Assembly (NCBI RefSeq): GCF_013607485.1
Contig: NZ_SCHP01000001.1
Span: 62,001 to 126,000, forward strand
Source: Bombilactobacillus bombi
Lineage (GTDB): Bacteria; Bacillota; Bacilli; Lactobacillales; Lactobacillaceae
Reading direction: 5' to 3'
DNA length: 64,000 bases
The notes under the pieces were generated by a model that was not told the DNA's origin, searched no databases, and saw only the letters and a program-made list of their open reading frames with translations. Position numbers and translations under genes: made by a program. Below are positions 55,909 through 64,000 of the stretch, piece by piece. Within the stretch, counting starts at the first letter, position 1, and every line of letters starts with the position of its first letter.

Positions 55909-57342
55909 ATGGAAAATCAAAAACAACTGCGTTGGTTTAATATTGCCCTGGTTAGTTTTACAACTGTGTGGGGATTAACTAACGTTGTCAACAATTTTGC
56001 TAATCAAGGCTTAGTAGTTATTGTTTCTTGGGTTTTAATTATGTTGCTTTATTTTATTCCCTATACGTTAATGGTTGGACAATTAGGTGCCACCTTTACC
56101 ACAGACGATGGCGGAGTAGCTTCTTGGATTAAAGAATTGGCCAATAGTAAATTAGCTTATTTGGCAGCTTGGACCTACTGGGTGGTACACGTGCCTTATC
56201 TGGCGCAAAAACCGCAGATTATTATTGTAGGCTTTAGCTGGCTACTAAAAGGTAATGGAAATTTTGTCAACCAAGCGCCGGCTTTCTTAGTTCAAACTCT
56301 TTGTTTAGTTATTTTTCTAGCCTTTTTATGGCTGGCATCTCGGGGCGTTACTACTTTAAATCGTGTGGGCAGTATTGCGGGGATTGCCATGTTTTCCATG
56401 TCCATCCTTTTTATAATTTTGGGCATTGCGGCTCCATTTATGACCAAAATGACCATTCAAACTGCGCAAATGAATCAATTAGACACCTACCTGCCCAAGT
56501 TTGATTTGAACTATTTTACTACTATTTCTATGCTGGTTTTTGCTGTCGGCGGTGCGGAAAAAATTTCTCCCTATGTTAAGCAAACTCATAATCCCAGCCG
56601 CGAATTTCCTAAGGGAATGATTGCTCTAGCTGTTATGGTGGCCATTTCTGCGATTTTGGGATCATTTTCCATGGGAATTATTTTTAATGCCCATCATATT
56701 CCCGATGATTTAATGGCTAATGGTGCTTATTATGCCTTTCAGTTATTAGGGCAATATTTTCATTTAGGCAATATCTTTATGTGGCTGTTTGCATTGGCTA
56801 ATATCCTCGCTTCTGCTGCTGCTTTGGCCGTGTCAATTGATGCACCCTTACGCATGCTTTTAGATGATGCAGATCGTAATTATATTCCCGCTAAACTTAG
56901 CCAAAAAAACCAACGCAATATACCTATCTACGGCTATTTAATGACTGGAATTCTAGTCGCAATTTTGATTATAGTTCCGGCCATTGGTATTCAAGGAATG
57001 AATGATCTCTACAAGTGGCTTTTAAATCTAAATTCAATTGTTATGCCATTAAGATATTTATGGGTTTTTGTAGCCTACATGCTTTTAAATCAGCAGCTCA
57101 AAACTTATCAAAGCGATTATCTCTTTGTTAAGAATTCTCATGTTGGCTTTGATATTGGTTTGTGGTGCTTTATTTTTACCGCTTTTGCCTGCATATTAGG
57201 AATGGTTCCTAAATTGTCATATAATGCTAATCCTCAGAGTTGGTGGTTTCAATTAGGGCTCAATATATTAACACCGTTTGTCTTAATGATTTTAGGTTTG
57301 ATCCTGCCCGCAATCGCCCGCCGTCAGAAAAATAAAGTTTGA
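55909..57342 (+). CDS. APC-family amino acid permease
   Basis: A 477-residue, 12-helix transporter. The start LRWFNIALVSFTTVWGLTNV and the segment VGGAEKISPYVKQTHNPSRE place it in the glutamate:GABA antiporter/YjeM-like branch of the APC superfamily. No decarboxylase gene is adjacent, so the substrate remains open. AAGGAG precedes the ATG. Single gene with a GGGACA-type terminator. Confidence 0.87.
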   Translation: MENQKQLRWFNIALVSFTTVWGLTNVVNNFANQGLVVIVSWVLIMLLYFIPYTLMVGQLGATFTTDDGGVASWIKELANSKLAYLAAWTYWVVHVPYLAQKPQIIIVGFSWLLKGNGNFVNQAPAFLVQTLCLVIFLAFLWLASRGVTTLNRVGSIAGIAMFSMSILFIILGIAAPFMTKMTIQTAQMNQLDTYLPKFDLNYFTTISMLVFAVGGAEKISPYVKQTHNPSREFPKGMIALAVMVAISAILGSFSMGIIFNAHHIPDDLMANGAYYAFQLLGQYFHLGNIFMWLFALANILASAAALAVSIDAPLRMLLDDADRNYIPAKLSQKNQRNIPIYGYLMTGILVAILIIVPAIGIQGMNDLYKWLLNLNSIVMPLRYLWVFVAYMLLNQQLKTYQSDYLFVKNSHVGFDIGLWCFIFTAFACILGMVPKLSYNANPQSWWFQLGLNILTPFVLMILGLILPAIARRQKNKV

Positions 57343-57413
57343 TTGTAATTTTTATTGTGCGCTAGCACGCACCGTGTGGGTTTTTATCCTCCTAGCATCT
57401 ATAAATATATATA

Positions 57414-57446
57414 AATCCGGGACAAAATACATGTCCCGGATTTTTT
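57414..57446. terminator. terminator of the permease gene (GGGACA type)
   Basis: AATCCGGGACA pairs with TGTCCCGGATT around AAATACA and runs into TTTTTT. It can also close the converging penicillin-binding protein transcript. Confidence 0.9.
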
Positions 57447-57484
57447 CTGTATAGGGCTTAAAAACCAGCTAATGATTAATTATT

Positions 57485-60121
57485 TTAGTTGACTTCAATG
57501 ACTGGATCACTAATATTTCCGCCATAACTGCGAATTTCATTAATTAAATCTTCAAGTTGGGCTTTTAACTGTGTTTTATTGCTGTCATCGTTTTGATAAG
57601 CCTCTTTGACCTTGTCTAACAAAGGCTGATATTGTTTCATTAGTCGCTCTACTGTGGCTTGTCTTTTAGCTTCTCGTTCCGCCTCAATTTGACTCTTTTG
57701 GGCTTCAAAACGGGCTAAACGATTGTTTTCTTTTTGAGCTTGCAGTTGGGCCTGTGTTAAGTTCAATTCCCGCTGTAACTCCATGATAGTCCGATTAAAC
57801 TCAGCTTTTGCATTCATACGTTTAACATTTTCATTTTTATAACGAATTTTTTGTAATTGGGCAATTTTGTTATCATATTGGGATAACTTAGCAAAAGGCT
57901 CCTGTTGATAAGCCGTAATGGCTTGTTGCACAACGCGCTCGCGATTTTGTTCCTGCTTTTTAGTTAGATGATAGATTAAGCGATAATCAAGATTATTCAG
58001 CCGCTTTTGATTGGCATTAATTTCCGCACTATTAAAGGCTAAATAATTTTCGGAAATTATTTGCGCAACACTTTTTTGAACAGCTTCTTGACGTACATAA
58101 AGATTATCTCCCACCTTACGAATACTGCTAGGAACTTTAAAGTCCGTATTAGGTTCTTTCAAATAATCAACCAAATATTCCCCTTCAGCACGAAATGTTT
58201 TAATAGTGAGCTGCAATTGATCATCACTTAATGGCTGTTGATGGTCAAAACCTGTCCAGTTAGCAATGGTAAACCAAGGCGTCATGCCGACGAAATAACT
58301 ATCATGATTAAAATCTGTAGTTCCGGTTTTGCCTGCCACATGCGCATAATTATGCAAGGCAGCTTCTTTGCCTAACCCATTAGTTACTACACTTTGCATG
58401 GCATTAATCATCATGTAACTTGCACTTGAAGTATAGACGCTAACTTGTGTATGGGGGTTTTGATAAAGGGTGCGCTCATTAACAGTGTCTTCAATACTTT
58501 TAAGATTGTTGGGTGCAACGAACTTTCCACCCCGGGCAAAAGAACTATAGGCCGAAGCCATTTCGGTAGTAGTTACTCCTTTAGTAAAACCACCCACTGA
58601 CAGAATAGGATTATTGTCAGCTGGATAAAGTCCTTGAAATTGCATTTTACCTAATAATTGGTAAAAGGATTTTTCTTTATCACTTAAGGCTAATTTAAAT
58701 GCCACTGTATTAATAGAATCTGCCAGAGCTTGTCTTAAACTGACCGCCCCCCGATAGCCACTATACCAGTTATGAATATTACCTACAGGACCATCTATTA
58801 CTCGACTTTGTGGTGCATATCCCCGTTCAAAAGCCGGTGCATAAGCAATCAAAGGCTTGGCCGTAGAACCTGGCTGACGGTAAGCATTAATAGCACGATT
58901 TAATTGATCGCCTTGAGTGGTGCGACCACCAATAATTGCTAAAACATCACCCGTGCGGTTATCTACAATAGTACTTGCTACTTGTGGTTCTAATTTACCT
59001 TCAGCATCACGTTGCTTATAAGCAGCATATTGCTGATCTACAATTTTAACTAGCTGTTTTTGCAAATCTTGATTGATAGTAGTCCGAATAATAAATCCAC
59101 CATTAAGCAATTCACCATAGTATTTATCATAAATTTGGGAATAGCGGCTGCGATAATCATTTTTTTCTTGATCATTTTGAAAAAGATATTTCATTTCAAA
59201 TCCATGAACCATCATCAGTTGTTTGACGGCATTGTCTACTGCATAATTCAAAGCATAATCCTGTGAAATATCATTATCATAAGTAAAATTATGAATTTTC
59301 AATTTAATAGCAGGCTGCGAATAACGCTGAAAGTCCGCTGCAGAGATTAACTTTTGTTGATACCAAGAATACAATACCGTATTGCGGCGATTTTTAGCAG
59401 CAGTTGGATGTACTACTGGGTCATAGAGTACTTGATTGTTGGGAATACCAACTAAAAGTGCAATTTCTCCTATATCCAGCTGATTTTGATCCTTAGAAAA
59501 ATAATACTGGCTGGCACTGCCGATCCCATAACAGCCGTGTCCTAAATAGACATTATTAAGATAAAATTCCAAAATTTTTTTCTTGGAAAATTTTGCCTCG
59601 AGTTGTTGTGCAATGACCATTTCCTTAATTTTGCGGTCAAAACTTTGTGATTGATCTTTTAAAACAATATTTTTAACTAATTGCTGCGTCAAAGTTGAAC
59701 CACCCTGCACTTGCCGATGCCATAAAGACTGCCAAATGGCTCTTAACACACCTGTTAAATCCACACCATGATGTTGGTAATAACGGCGATCTTCTACGGC
59801 AATTATCCCCTTCCGCAAACGCGGATTGATTTGGGAATACGATACATAATTTGCTTGACTGTGAGTGAGAGTCTTTATCGTTTGATTAGAGCCATCTTTA
59901 ATCGTGGTGGGCTGTTTAGGATGAAAATTATTTTCTCGGATATCGTCACTAATAACATAGCCATCTGTGATATCCTTTTGAACTTCACCTAAATATTTGT
60001 GACAAATAAATATCCCTAAAATTACAATTAGTAATAAAAAGATGAGAAAAATATACTTTAAAATCTTTCTTATTGGATGTGCTTGAAAATTCTGCAGCCA
60101 ATGCCGCCATCTTGCTTGCAA
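57485..60121 (-). CDS. class A penicillin-binding protein with coiled-coil C-terminal extension
   Basis: An 878-residue bifunctional peptidoglycan synthase (PBP1A/2A type). A helix at about 20-42 is followed by the GT51 glycosyltransferase domain (VEDRRYYQHHGVDLTG, GGSTLTQQLVKN). The transpeptidase domain has the active Ser in GSTAKPLIAY, SxN in ADSINTVAFK and KTGTTDFNH. From about residue 690 a charged Lys/Glu/Gln-rich extension of some 190 residues is predicted to form a long coiled coil. Many relatives have a Ser/Asn-rich tail instead. TTG start at 60121, seven bases after AAAGGAG. It begins 18 bases after an unknown membrane protein gene, forming an operon. Confidence 0.93.
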   Translation of the reverse strand: MQARWRHWLQNFQAHPIRKILKYIFLIFLLLIVILGIFICHKYLGEVQKDITDGYVISDDIRENNFHPKQPTTIKDGSNQTIKTLTHSQANYVSYSQINPRLRKGIIAVEDRRYYQHHGVDLTGVLRAIWQSLWHRQVQGGSTLTQQLVKNIVLKDQSQSFDRKIKEMVIAQQLEAKFSKKKILEFYLNNVYLGHGCYGIGSASQYYFSKDQNQLDIGEIALLVGIPNNQVLYDPVVHPTAAKNRRNTVLYSWYQQKLISAADFQRYSQPAIKLKIHNFTYDNDISQDYALNYAVDNAVKQLMMVHGFEMKYLFQNDQEKNDYRSRYSQIYDKYYGELLNGGFIIRTTINQDLQKQLVKIVDQQYAAYKQRDAEGKLEPQVASTIVDNRTGDVLAIIGGRTTQGDQLNRAINAYRQPGSTAKPLIAYAPAFERGYAPQSRVIDGPVGNIHNWYSGYRGAVSLRQALADSINTVAFKLALSDKEKSFYQLLGKMQFQGLYPADNNPILSVGGFTKGVTTTEMASAYSSFARGGKFVAPNNLKSIEDTVNERTLYQNPHTQVSVYTSSASYMMINAMQSVVTNGLGKEAALHNYAHVAGKTGTTDFNHDSYFVGMTPWFTIANWTGFDHQQPLSDDQLQLTIKTFRAEGEYLVDYLKEPNTDFKVPSSIRKVGDNLYVRQEAVQKSVAQIISENYLAFNSAEINANQKRLNNLDYRLIYHLTKKQEQNRERVVQQAITAYQQEPFAKLSQYDNKIAQLQKIRYKNENVKRMNAKAEFNRTIMELQRELNLTQAQLQAQKENNRLARFEAQKSQIEAEREAKRQATVERLMKQYQPLLDKVKEAYQNDDSNKTQLKAQLEDLINEIRSYGGNISDPVIEVN

Positions 60122-60139
60122 TAATATTCTCCTTTGCTC

Positions 60140-61444
60140 TTAGTTGATAAAAAGTGTTGTTCCGCTATTAACTAAGTTTGTCAGAGTAATCAAATCCGAA
60201 TTATCCAAGACCATACCATTATTTAAAGCTGATCCGGAACTATAGATAAAGCCCAATCTTTGGTCATTGCTAAATAATATTGAAGTCTGTAATGCAGGAT
60301 TGTTTTTCAGCCAAAAAGTTGGTTGAGCACGATTATAATCACTCACACTATTAGTAGTAGAATCAACGCTTGTAGCATCAGGATAGTAACGGCCAAAAGT
60401 TGCTTGGCTTGGATCTGTTACGACGCCAGCAGTATCTGGGGGATTGATAATTAATTCTTGTAGACGATAAATTCCTCGCGGCACCCGGCTTGCTATTACT
60501 TGGATTAAAGAACTTGTAGTGCGATAATGGCTCCCTACTCGCCGCAACAGTGACAACGTTTGATCACTTTGAGAAAAATACAAAACCTGGCTTGCAGTAA
60601 TACCCGCTGCTGACAAAGTACGATTAGCATCATCAGCCACTTGAACATTGTCAATAATGGTTACATGAGCCGGTTGATAGCTTTGCGTCAAAGGCGCATT
60701 TTTTAAGGCTGCCAATTGCTCTTGCTCTTGAGCTAACTGATTTTTATCACGATTACTTTGAGCATTTTTAAAATAGGTCAAGAGCTCTTTAATTTGTGGC
60801 TGCCAGTAATGCTGCCAGTGGCGGTTTTTAATTAATTTATAATACGCATTAGCTTGGGAAACCTGCGTCAGATCTAATTGATCATGATTAGTTTGAAATT
60901 TTCCCATGGCTGTTTTTAAAAATTTATTGGCATCTTGGGTTTGATCAAACCATACCCGAATGGTATCCAGCCGATTCTTCTGCCGCTGATAGACAGTTTG
61001 ATTTTTTTCTTTCAAAAGATTGTTATCGGTTCCGTCGAGCCGCTTTTTGCTAACGCGATTAGCATAATAATGGGGACCATCGAAATAACTTTTGACTTGT
61101 TCCTCATTTTGACGACGCGCATTTAATAAAAGCGTGATTTTTTGAAAATCACGGCGAGTTTGCTTACTAAAAACCAGATGACCTGCATCTAATTTCATTA
61201 ATTTGGTAAACATTTGTACTTTTTTAGTATCAACTTGCGTTATTAAAGCTTGATGCTGTTGATTTTGGTACTGATGCCTTACAAAATCCTTAGCAGCCAC
61301 ATCGACTCCTCCACCGGCCAATAGTAATAAAAAAGCAAGTGCTCCCAAAACAAGTATTATTTGGCTGGTGCGTTTTATCAAGCGAAATTTTTCTCTATTA
61401 ATCTTCATACAAGCCAATCTTTCTCCAAATAATTTTGTTGTCAT
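60140..61444 (-). CDS. membrane-anchored protein of unknown function, upstream of the PBP gene
   Basis: About 434 residues and not recognised. A helix (IILVLGALAFLLLLAGGG) is followed by a ~390-residue extracytoplasmic part. Its first half is helical and charged; its second half (QVLYFSQSDQTLSLLRRV to the end) may be a beta-rich domain. The ATG at 61444 has AAAGGG upstream and a candidate promoter (TTGTCC, 17 bases, TATACA) before it. The frame continues to a TTG at 61528, adding another hydrophobic stretch (MLLVALSLIIFYTI), so a two-helix version is possible. Its operon with the PBP gene suggests a wall-synthesis partner; this is inference. Confidence 0.65.
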   Translation of the reverse strand: MTTKLFGERLACMKINREKFRLIKRTSQIILVLGALAFLLLLAGGGVDVAAKDFVRHQYQNQQHQALITQVDTKKVQMFTKLMKLDAGHLVFSKQTRRDFQKITLLLNARRQNEEQVKSYFDGPHYYANRVSKKRLDGTDNNLLKEKNQTVYQRQKNRLDTIRVWFDQTQDANKFLKTAMGKFQTNHDQLDLTQVSQANAYYKLIKNRHWQHYWQPQIKELLTYFKNAQSNRDKNQLAQEQEQLAALKNAPLTQSYQPAHVTIIDNVQVADDANRTLSAAGITASQVLYFSQSDQTLSLLRRVGSHYRTTSSLIQVIASRVPRGIYRLQELIINPPDTAGVVTDPSQATFGRYYPDATSVDSTTNSVSDYNRAQPTFWLKNNPALQTSILFSNDQRLGFIYSSGSALNNGMVLDNSDLITLTNLVNSGTTLFIN

Positions 61445-61551
61445 TAGCCCTTTTGATTGTTGTATAGTATAAAATATTATTAAGGACAAAGCCACAAGCA
61501 ACATGGCTATTATAATATCATTAACCAAATAATTTCATTGAGGTAACTAAC

Positions 61552-62472
61552 TTGAACAAATTAAAAAAGCATGTCGCTTTATTAAGTACAGTATTAATCC
61601 TTCTGATTACTTTAACTACAGTTTATTATAGTCGAAAGCCCCTCCTTCAAGCCACCTCAAACTGGCTAACCGCTCAAACTATTCCTTTTAATTGGTTAGT
61701 AAACCCTCAAAAAGTCAATAAAAATATTCACCCACATGCAATTACCTTGAATGAAATAGATAATCAAGAATATCAAACTGAATTAGCTCATGTTGATACG
61801 CTCATTCACTCATTTAACCGGCAAAAGCAAAAATCCACCTGGCTTTCACCAGCACAATTCCACCAATTACAAGGCTGGGTCCACCAAAAACCACATCGCT
61901 ATATCTATAGCGTGACCCCCTTACTAATTGGCTACGATCATCAGGGAAAATATACTGTTTTAAGTGCCAATCGTTATGATGATACCAAGCAAATCCGTAG
62001 TTATCGTTATCAAGTATACTTTAGGCAACATCAAGTACTCAAAACATCTTATCTTGGATCAACTAGCAATAATAAGGCTCCTAAATTTATTGGCTTCACT
62101 AATAAATTGGGTAACTCTGGCATTTCCAAAGCTCCTAACTTTCTTGATAATATTAACACTACACTTACTAATTCTGATATCATTAACCAGCCCAATGCTT
62201 CTACACAACAATATAGTCAATTAGGAAAAAATATTGGTTTAAGTACTCATAGCGGTGCAGCGCTTCAGCGCTATGCGCAAATGGGCACAGCTAATCAAAA
62301 AAATAGTGCTATCATCGGTTATGAAATTTCCGATGTTCCACGTGAAACATTTTTCTTCATTACCCAAATTAATAAGGAAAAGACCTATTACTATACCCTG
62401 ATTTATAACCGTAATCAAAACCGTTTTATTGCTTTTGAACAAGGAAAAAAATCTATTGCAAACCGTCCCTAA
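61552..62472 (+). CDS. secreted or membrane-anchored protein of unknown function
   Basis: A 306-residue protein, not recognised. An N-terminal anchor or signal helix (residues ~8-26, LLSTVLILLITLTTVYYS) is followed by an Asn/Gln/Thr-rich extracytoplasmic part with two tyrosine-rich segments (YRYQVYFRQHQVL and EKTYYYTLIYNRNQNRF). The start is TTG at 61552 with GAGGT eight to nine bases upstream. It diverges from the membrane-protein/PBP operon with very little space, so both promoters overlap the coding ends. Confidence 0.6.
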   Translation: MNKLKKHVALLSTVLILLITLTTVYYSRKPLLQATSNWLTAQTIPFNWLVNPQKVNKNIHPHAITLNEIDNQEYQTELAHVDTLIHSFNRQKQKSTWLSPAQFHQLQGWVHQKPHRYIYSVTPLLIGYDHQGKYTVLSANRYDDTKQIRSYRYQVYFRQHQVLKTSYLGSTSNNKAPKFIGFTNKLGNSGISKAPNFLDNINTTLTNSDIINQPNASTQQYSQLGKNIGLSTHSGAALQRYAQMGTANQKNSAIIGYEISDVPRETFFFITQINKEKTYYYTLIYNRNQNRFIAFEQGKKSIANRP

Positions 62473-62555
62473 TCTGCACAGCAGCGATAATTTTCAATGA
62501 ATCAACTTATTAGACTAGTTTATCTAATTTTCATTCTTAATATCAGTAAAATTAG

Positions 62556-62587
62556 CGGGGCTGGGACAAAATTACGTCCCAGCCCCG
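62556..62587. terminator. GC-rich bidirectional stem-loop between the unknown gene and purA
   Basis: CGGGGCTGGGAC pairs perfectly with GTCCCAGCCCCG around AAAATTAC. It lies between converging genes; U tracts are poor, but the stem is very stable. The GCTGGGAC motif recurs in the ldhD terminator. Confidence 0.8.
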
Positions 62588-62654
62588 TACTTGTTATCAA
62601 AATTGTAACTGCCAAACTCAATTCTTAAACCCAAAAATTAATTTTTAAGATAAA

Positions 62655-63944
62655 CTAATTTTCCCAAATATCTTTTAAAACAATAGTTTCGTCACGATTT
62701 GGTCCCACAGAAACGCTCACAAAATCTAAATTAGTTAACTCTTTGATTTTTTCAAGATAATTGCGAGCAGCCTGAGGCCACTTAGTAATGTCAGTCAGTC
62801 CACGTAACGGCTCTTGCCATCCCGGGAGGGTAACATAAACTGGTCGACACTGATCTAAAACGTTTAAACTAGCCGGATATTCATCAATTATTTGTCCATT
62901 TGGTAATTGATAACCAGTACAAATTTTCACTTCATCTAAGCCACTCAACACATCAATACTATTTAAAGCTAAATCAGTAATTCCAGCTACTCTTTGTGCA
63001 TGCTTAAGTACCACGGCATCTAACCAGCCAATCCGACGTGGACGCTTAGTTACCACACCGTATTCATGCCCAGCATCTCGAATAAAATCGCCTGTATCAT
63101 CAGTTAGTTCCGTAGGAAAAGGTCCGGCACCCACACGCGAGGTATAAGCCTTAGCTACTCCCACTACTCGTTTAATTGCCGTCGGTCCGACACCTAAACC
63201 AGCAGTAAAGCCGCCTACAGGATTAGAAGAAGTTACAAATGGATAGGTACCATGATCAATATCCAGCATAATGCCTTGAGCGCCTTCAAATAAAACTTTA
63301 CTACCCTTTGTTAATTCCTCATTTAAAATTTTAGAAGTATCCCAGACATAAGGCCGAAGTTGTTGACCATATTCATAGTATTCAGCAAAAATATCTGCAA
63401 ATTCTAAGGGCTCACTATGATAAAGCTGAGTGAATTCGCGATTTTTACTCTCTAAATTTGCCTTCAGCTTAGCTGCAAAAGTATCTTTTTCAATTAAATC
63501 AGCCATTCTAATCCCGACACGTGCAACTTTATCCATATAAGCTGGTCCAATCCCACGATTAGTTGTTCCAATTTTATGTTGGCCTTTACTTTCTTCTTGT
63601 AATCCATCCAATTTAATATGATAGGGTAAAATAACTTGTGCGCGATTAGAAATCTTAAAGTTCTCAAAGCTTACTCCCTGCTCTTTTAAAGCAGCCATTT
63701 CCTTAACTAAAGATTGCGGATTGACTACCACGCCATTACCAATCATAGCAATCTTTTCTGAGTTTAAAATTCCTGATGGTACCAAGCGCATTTTGTAAAC
63801 CTTATCATCAACTTCCACCGTATGTCCAGCATTATCACCGCCTTGATAACGGGCTACGATTTGCGTTTTTTGACTCAAAAAATCGGTAATTTTGCCTTTA
63901 CCTTCATCGCCCCACTGCATACCAACAACCACTACACCAGTCAT
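62655..63944 (-). CDS. purA: adenylosuccinate synthetase
   Basis: A 429-residue enzyme making adenylosuccinate from IMP, aspartate and GTP. The P-loop-like [14 protein letters not shown] is at residues 8-21. The catalytic His in GGDNAGHTV, the IMP site [17 protein letters not shown] and the GTP motif near the C-terminus ([10 protein letters not shown]) are intact. Full length. AAAGGATG precedes the ATG at 63944. Its place upstream of walRK on the same strand is the usual order in lactobacilli, indicating that the replication origin lies to the right of the window. Confidence 0.97.
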   Translation of the reverse strand: MTGVVVVGMQWGDEGKGKITDFLSQKTQIVARYQGGDNAGHTVEVDDKVYKMRLVPSGILNSEKIAMIGNGVVVNPQSLVKEMAALKEQGVSFENFKISNRAQVILPYHIKLDGLQEESKGQHKIGTTNRGIGPAYMDKVARVGIRMADLIEKDTFAAKLKANLESKNREFTQLYHSEPLEFADIFAEYYEYGQQLRPYVWDTSKILNEELTKGSKVLFEGAQGIMLDIDHGTYPFVTSSNPVGGFTAGLGVGPTAIKRVVGVAKAYTSRVGAGPFPTELTDDTGDFIRDAGHEYGVVTKRPRRIGWLDAVVLKHAQRVAGITDLALNSIDVLSGLDEVKICTGYQLPNGQIIDEYPASLNVLDQCRPVYVTLPGWQEPLRGLTDITKWPQAARNYLEKIKELTNLDFVSVSVGPNRDETIVLKDIWEN

Positions 63945-64000
63945 TAATCCATCATCCTTTACTAATTAGTTTTTACTTCTCTAGTTTACCAATTAAGAAC

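Overview
The window looks like a chromosomal segment of a low-GC lactic acid bacterium of the family Lactobacillaceae. The indicators are heterodimeric LacL/LacM beta-galactosidase, D-lactate dehydrogenase, a C69 dipeptidase, an Apf-like LysM protein, SLAP-type wall modules, and the order walR-walK-walH-walI-walJ-htrA-rlmH with purA further upstream on the same strand, an arrangement typical of the origin-proximal region of lactobacilli. The genus cannot be fixed from sequence alone. TTG and GTG starts are common (about ten genes), and many short intergenic spaces carry strong stem-loop terminators.

Left part (1-28168), mainly metabolism. A truncated AraC-type regulator diverges from lacLM. 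An aldo/keto reductase, an MFS transporter, pyrF-pyrE and a histidine phosphatase follow. A uracil permease sits behind a clear PyrR-type RNA attenuator. A deleted glycolate-oxidase-type pseudogene precedes a 624-base gap with a catabolite-repression site and a glycerol-3-phosphate oxidase. Fructokinase, xanthine permease and dipeptidase come next. An AT-rich block then holds a PLP aminotransferase divergent from a dimethylarginine dimethylaminohydrolase (ddaH) and an ArcD-like antiporter, with cre-like boxes over both promoters. An EamA exporter, D-lactate dehydrogenase and a four-gene menaquinone segment (menF-D-H-C, without menB or menE) close the region.

Middle part (28170-44709). A GT-C-like membrane protein, a 52-residue basic protein, a MarR/nucleoside hydrolase operon, a P-type metal ATPase whose promoter lies inside a near-perfect palindrome, a macro-domain protein and a YibE/F pair lead to the cell-envelope block. 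This block is an Apf-like LysM protein, rlmH, htrA and the WalRK signalling operon (essential in related species) with its auxiliary genes. The rlmH-htrA gap contains a dense group of DnaA-box-like sequences.

Right part (44821-64000). tRNA-Lys(CTT) is followed by two substrate-binding/permease fusion genes that are nearly identical over their last ~790 bases. Only the second is followed by its ATPase, and a LysR gene and a flavoprotein remnant lie between them. Next are a DUF975 protein, two secreted wall enzymes (C39-type and NlpC/P60) with shared SLAP-like modules, a CorA transporter, a GtrA-like protein, an amino acid permease, a class A penicillin-binding protein with an unusual coiled-coil tail, two unrecognised membrane-anchored proteins and purA.

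Physiologically the window suggests a sugar-fermenting, peptide- and nucleobase-salvaging organism that has lost some flavoenzymes (two flavoprotein remnants) and keeps an incomplete quinone operon here. No CRISPR array, prophage, rRNA or intact insertion sequence was seen.
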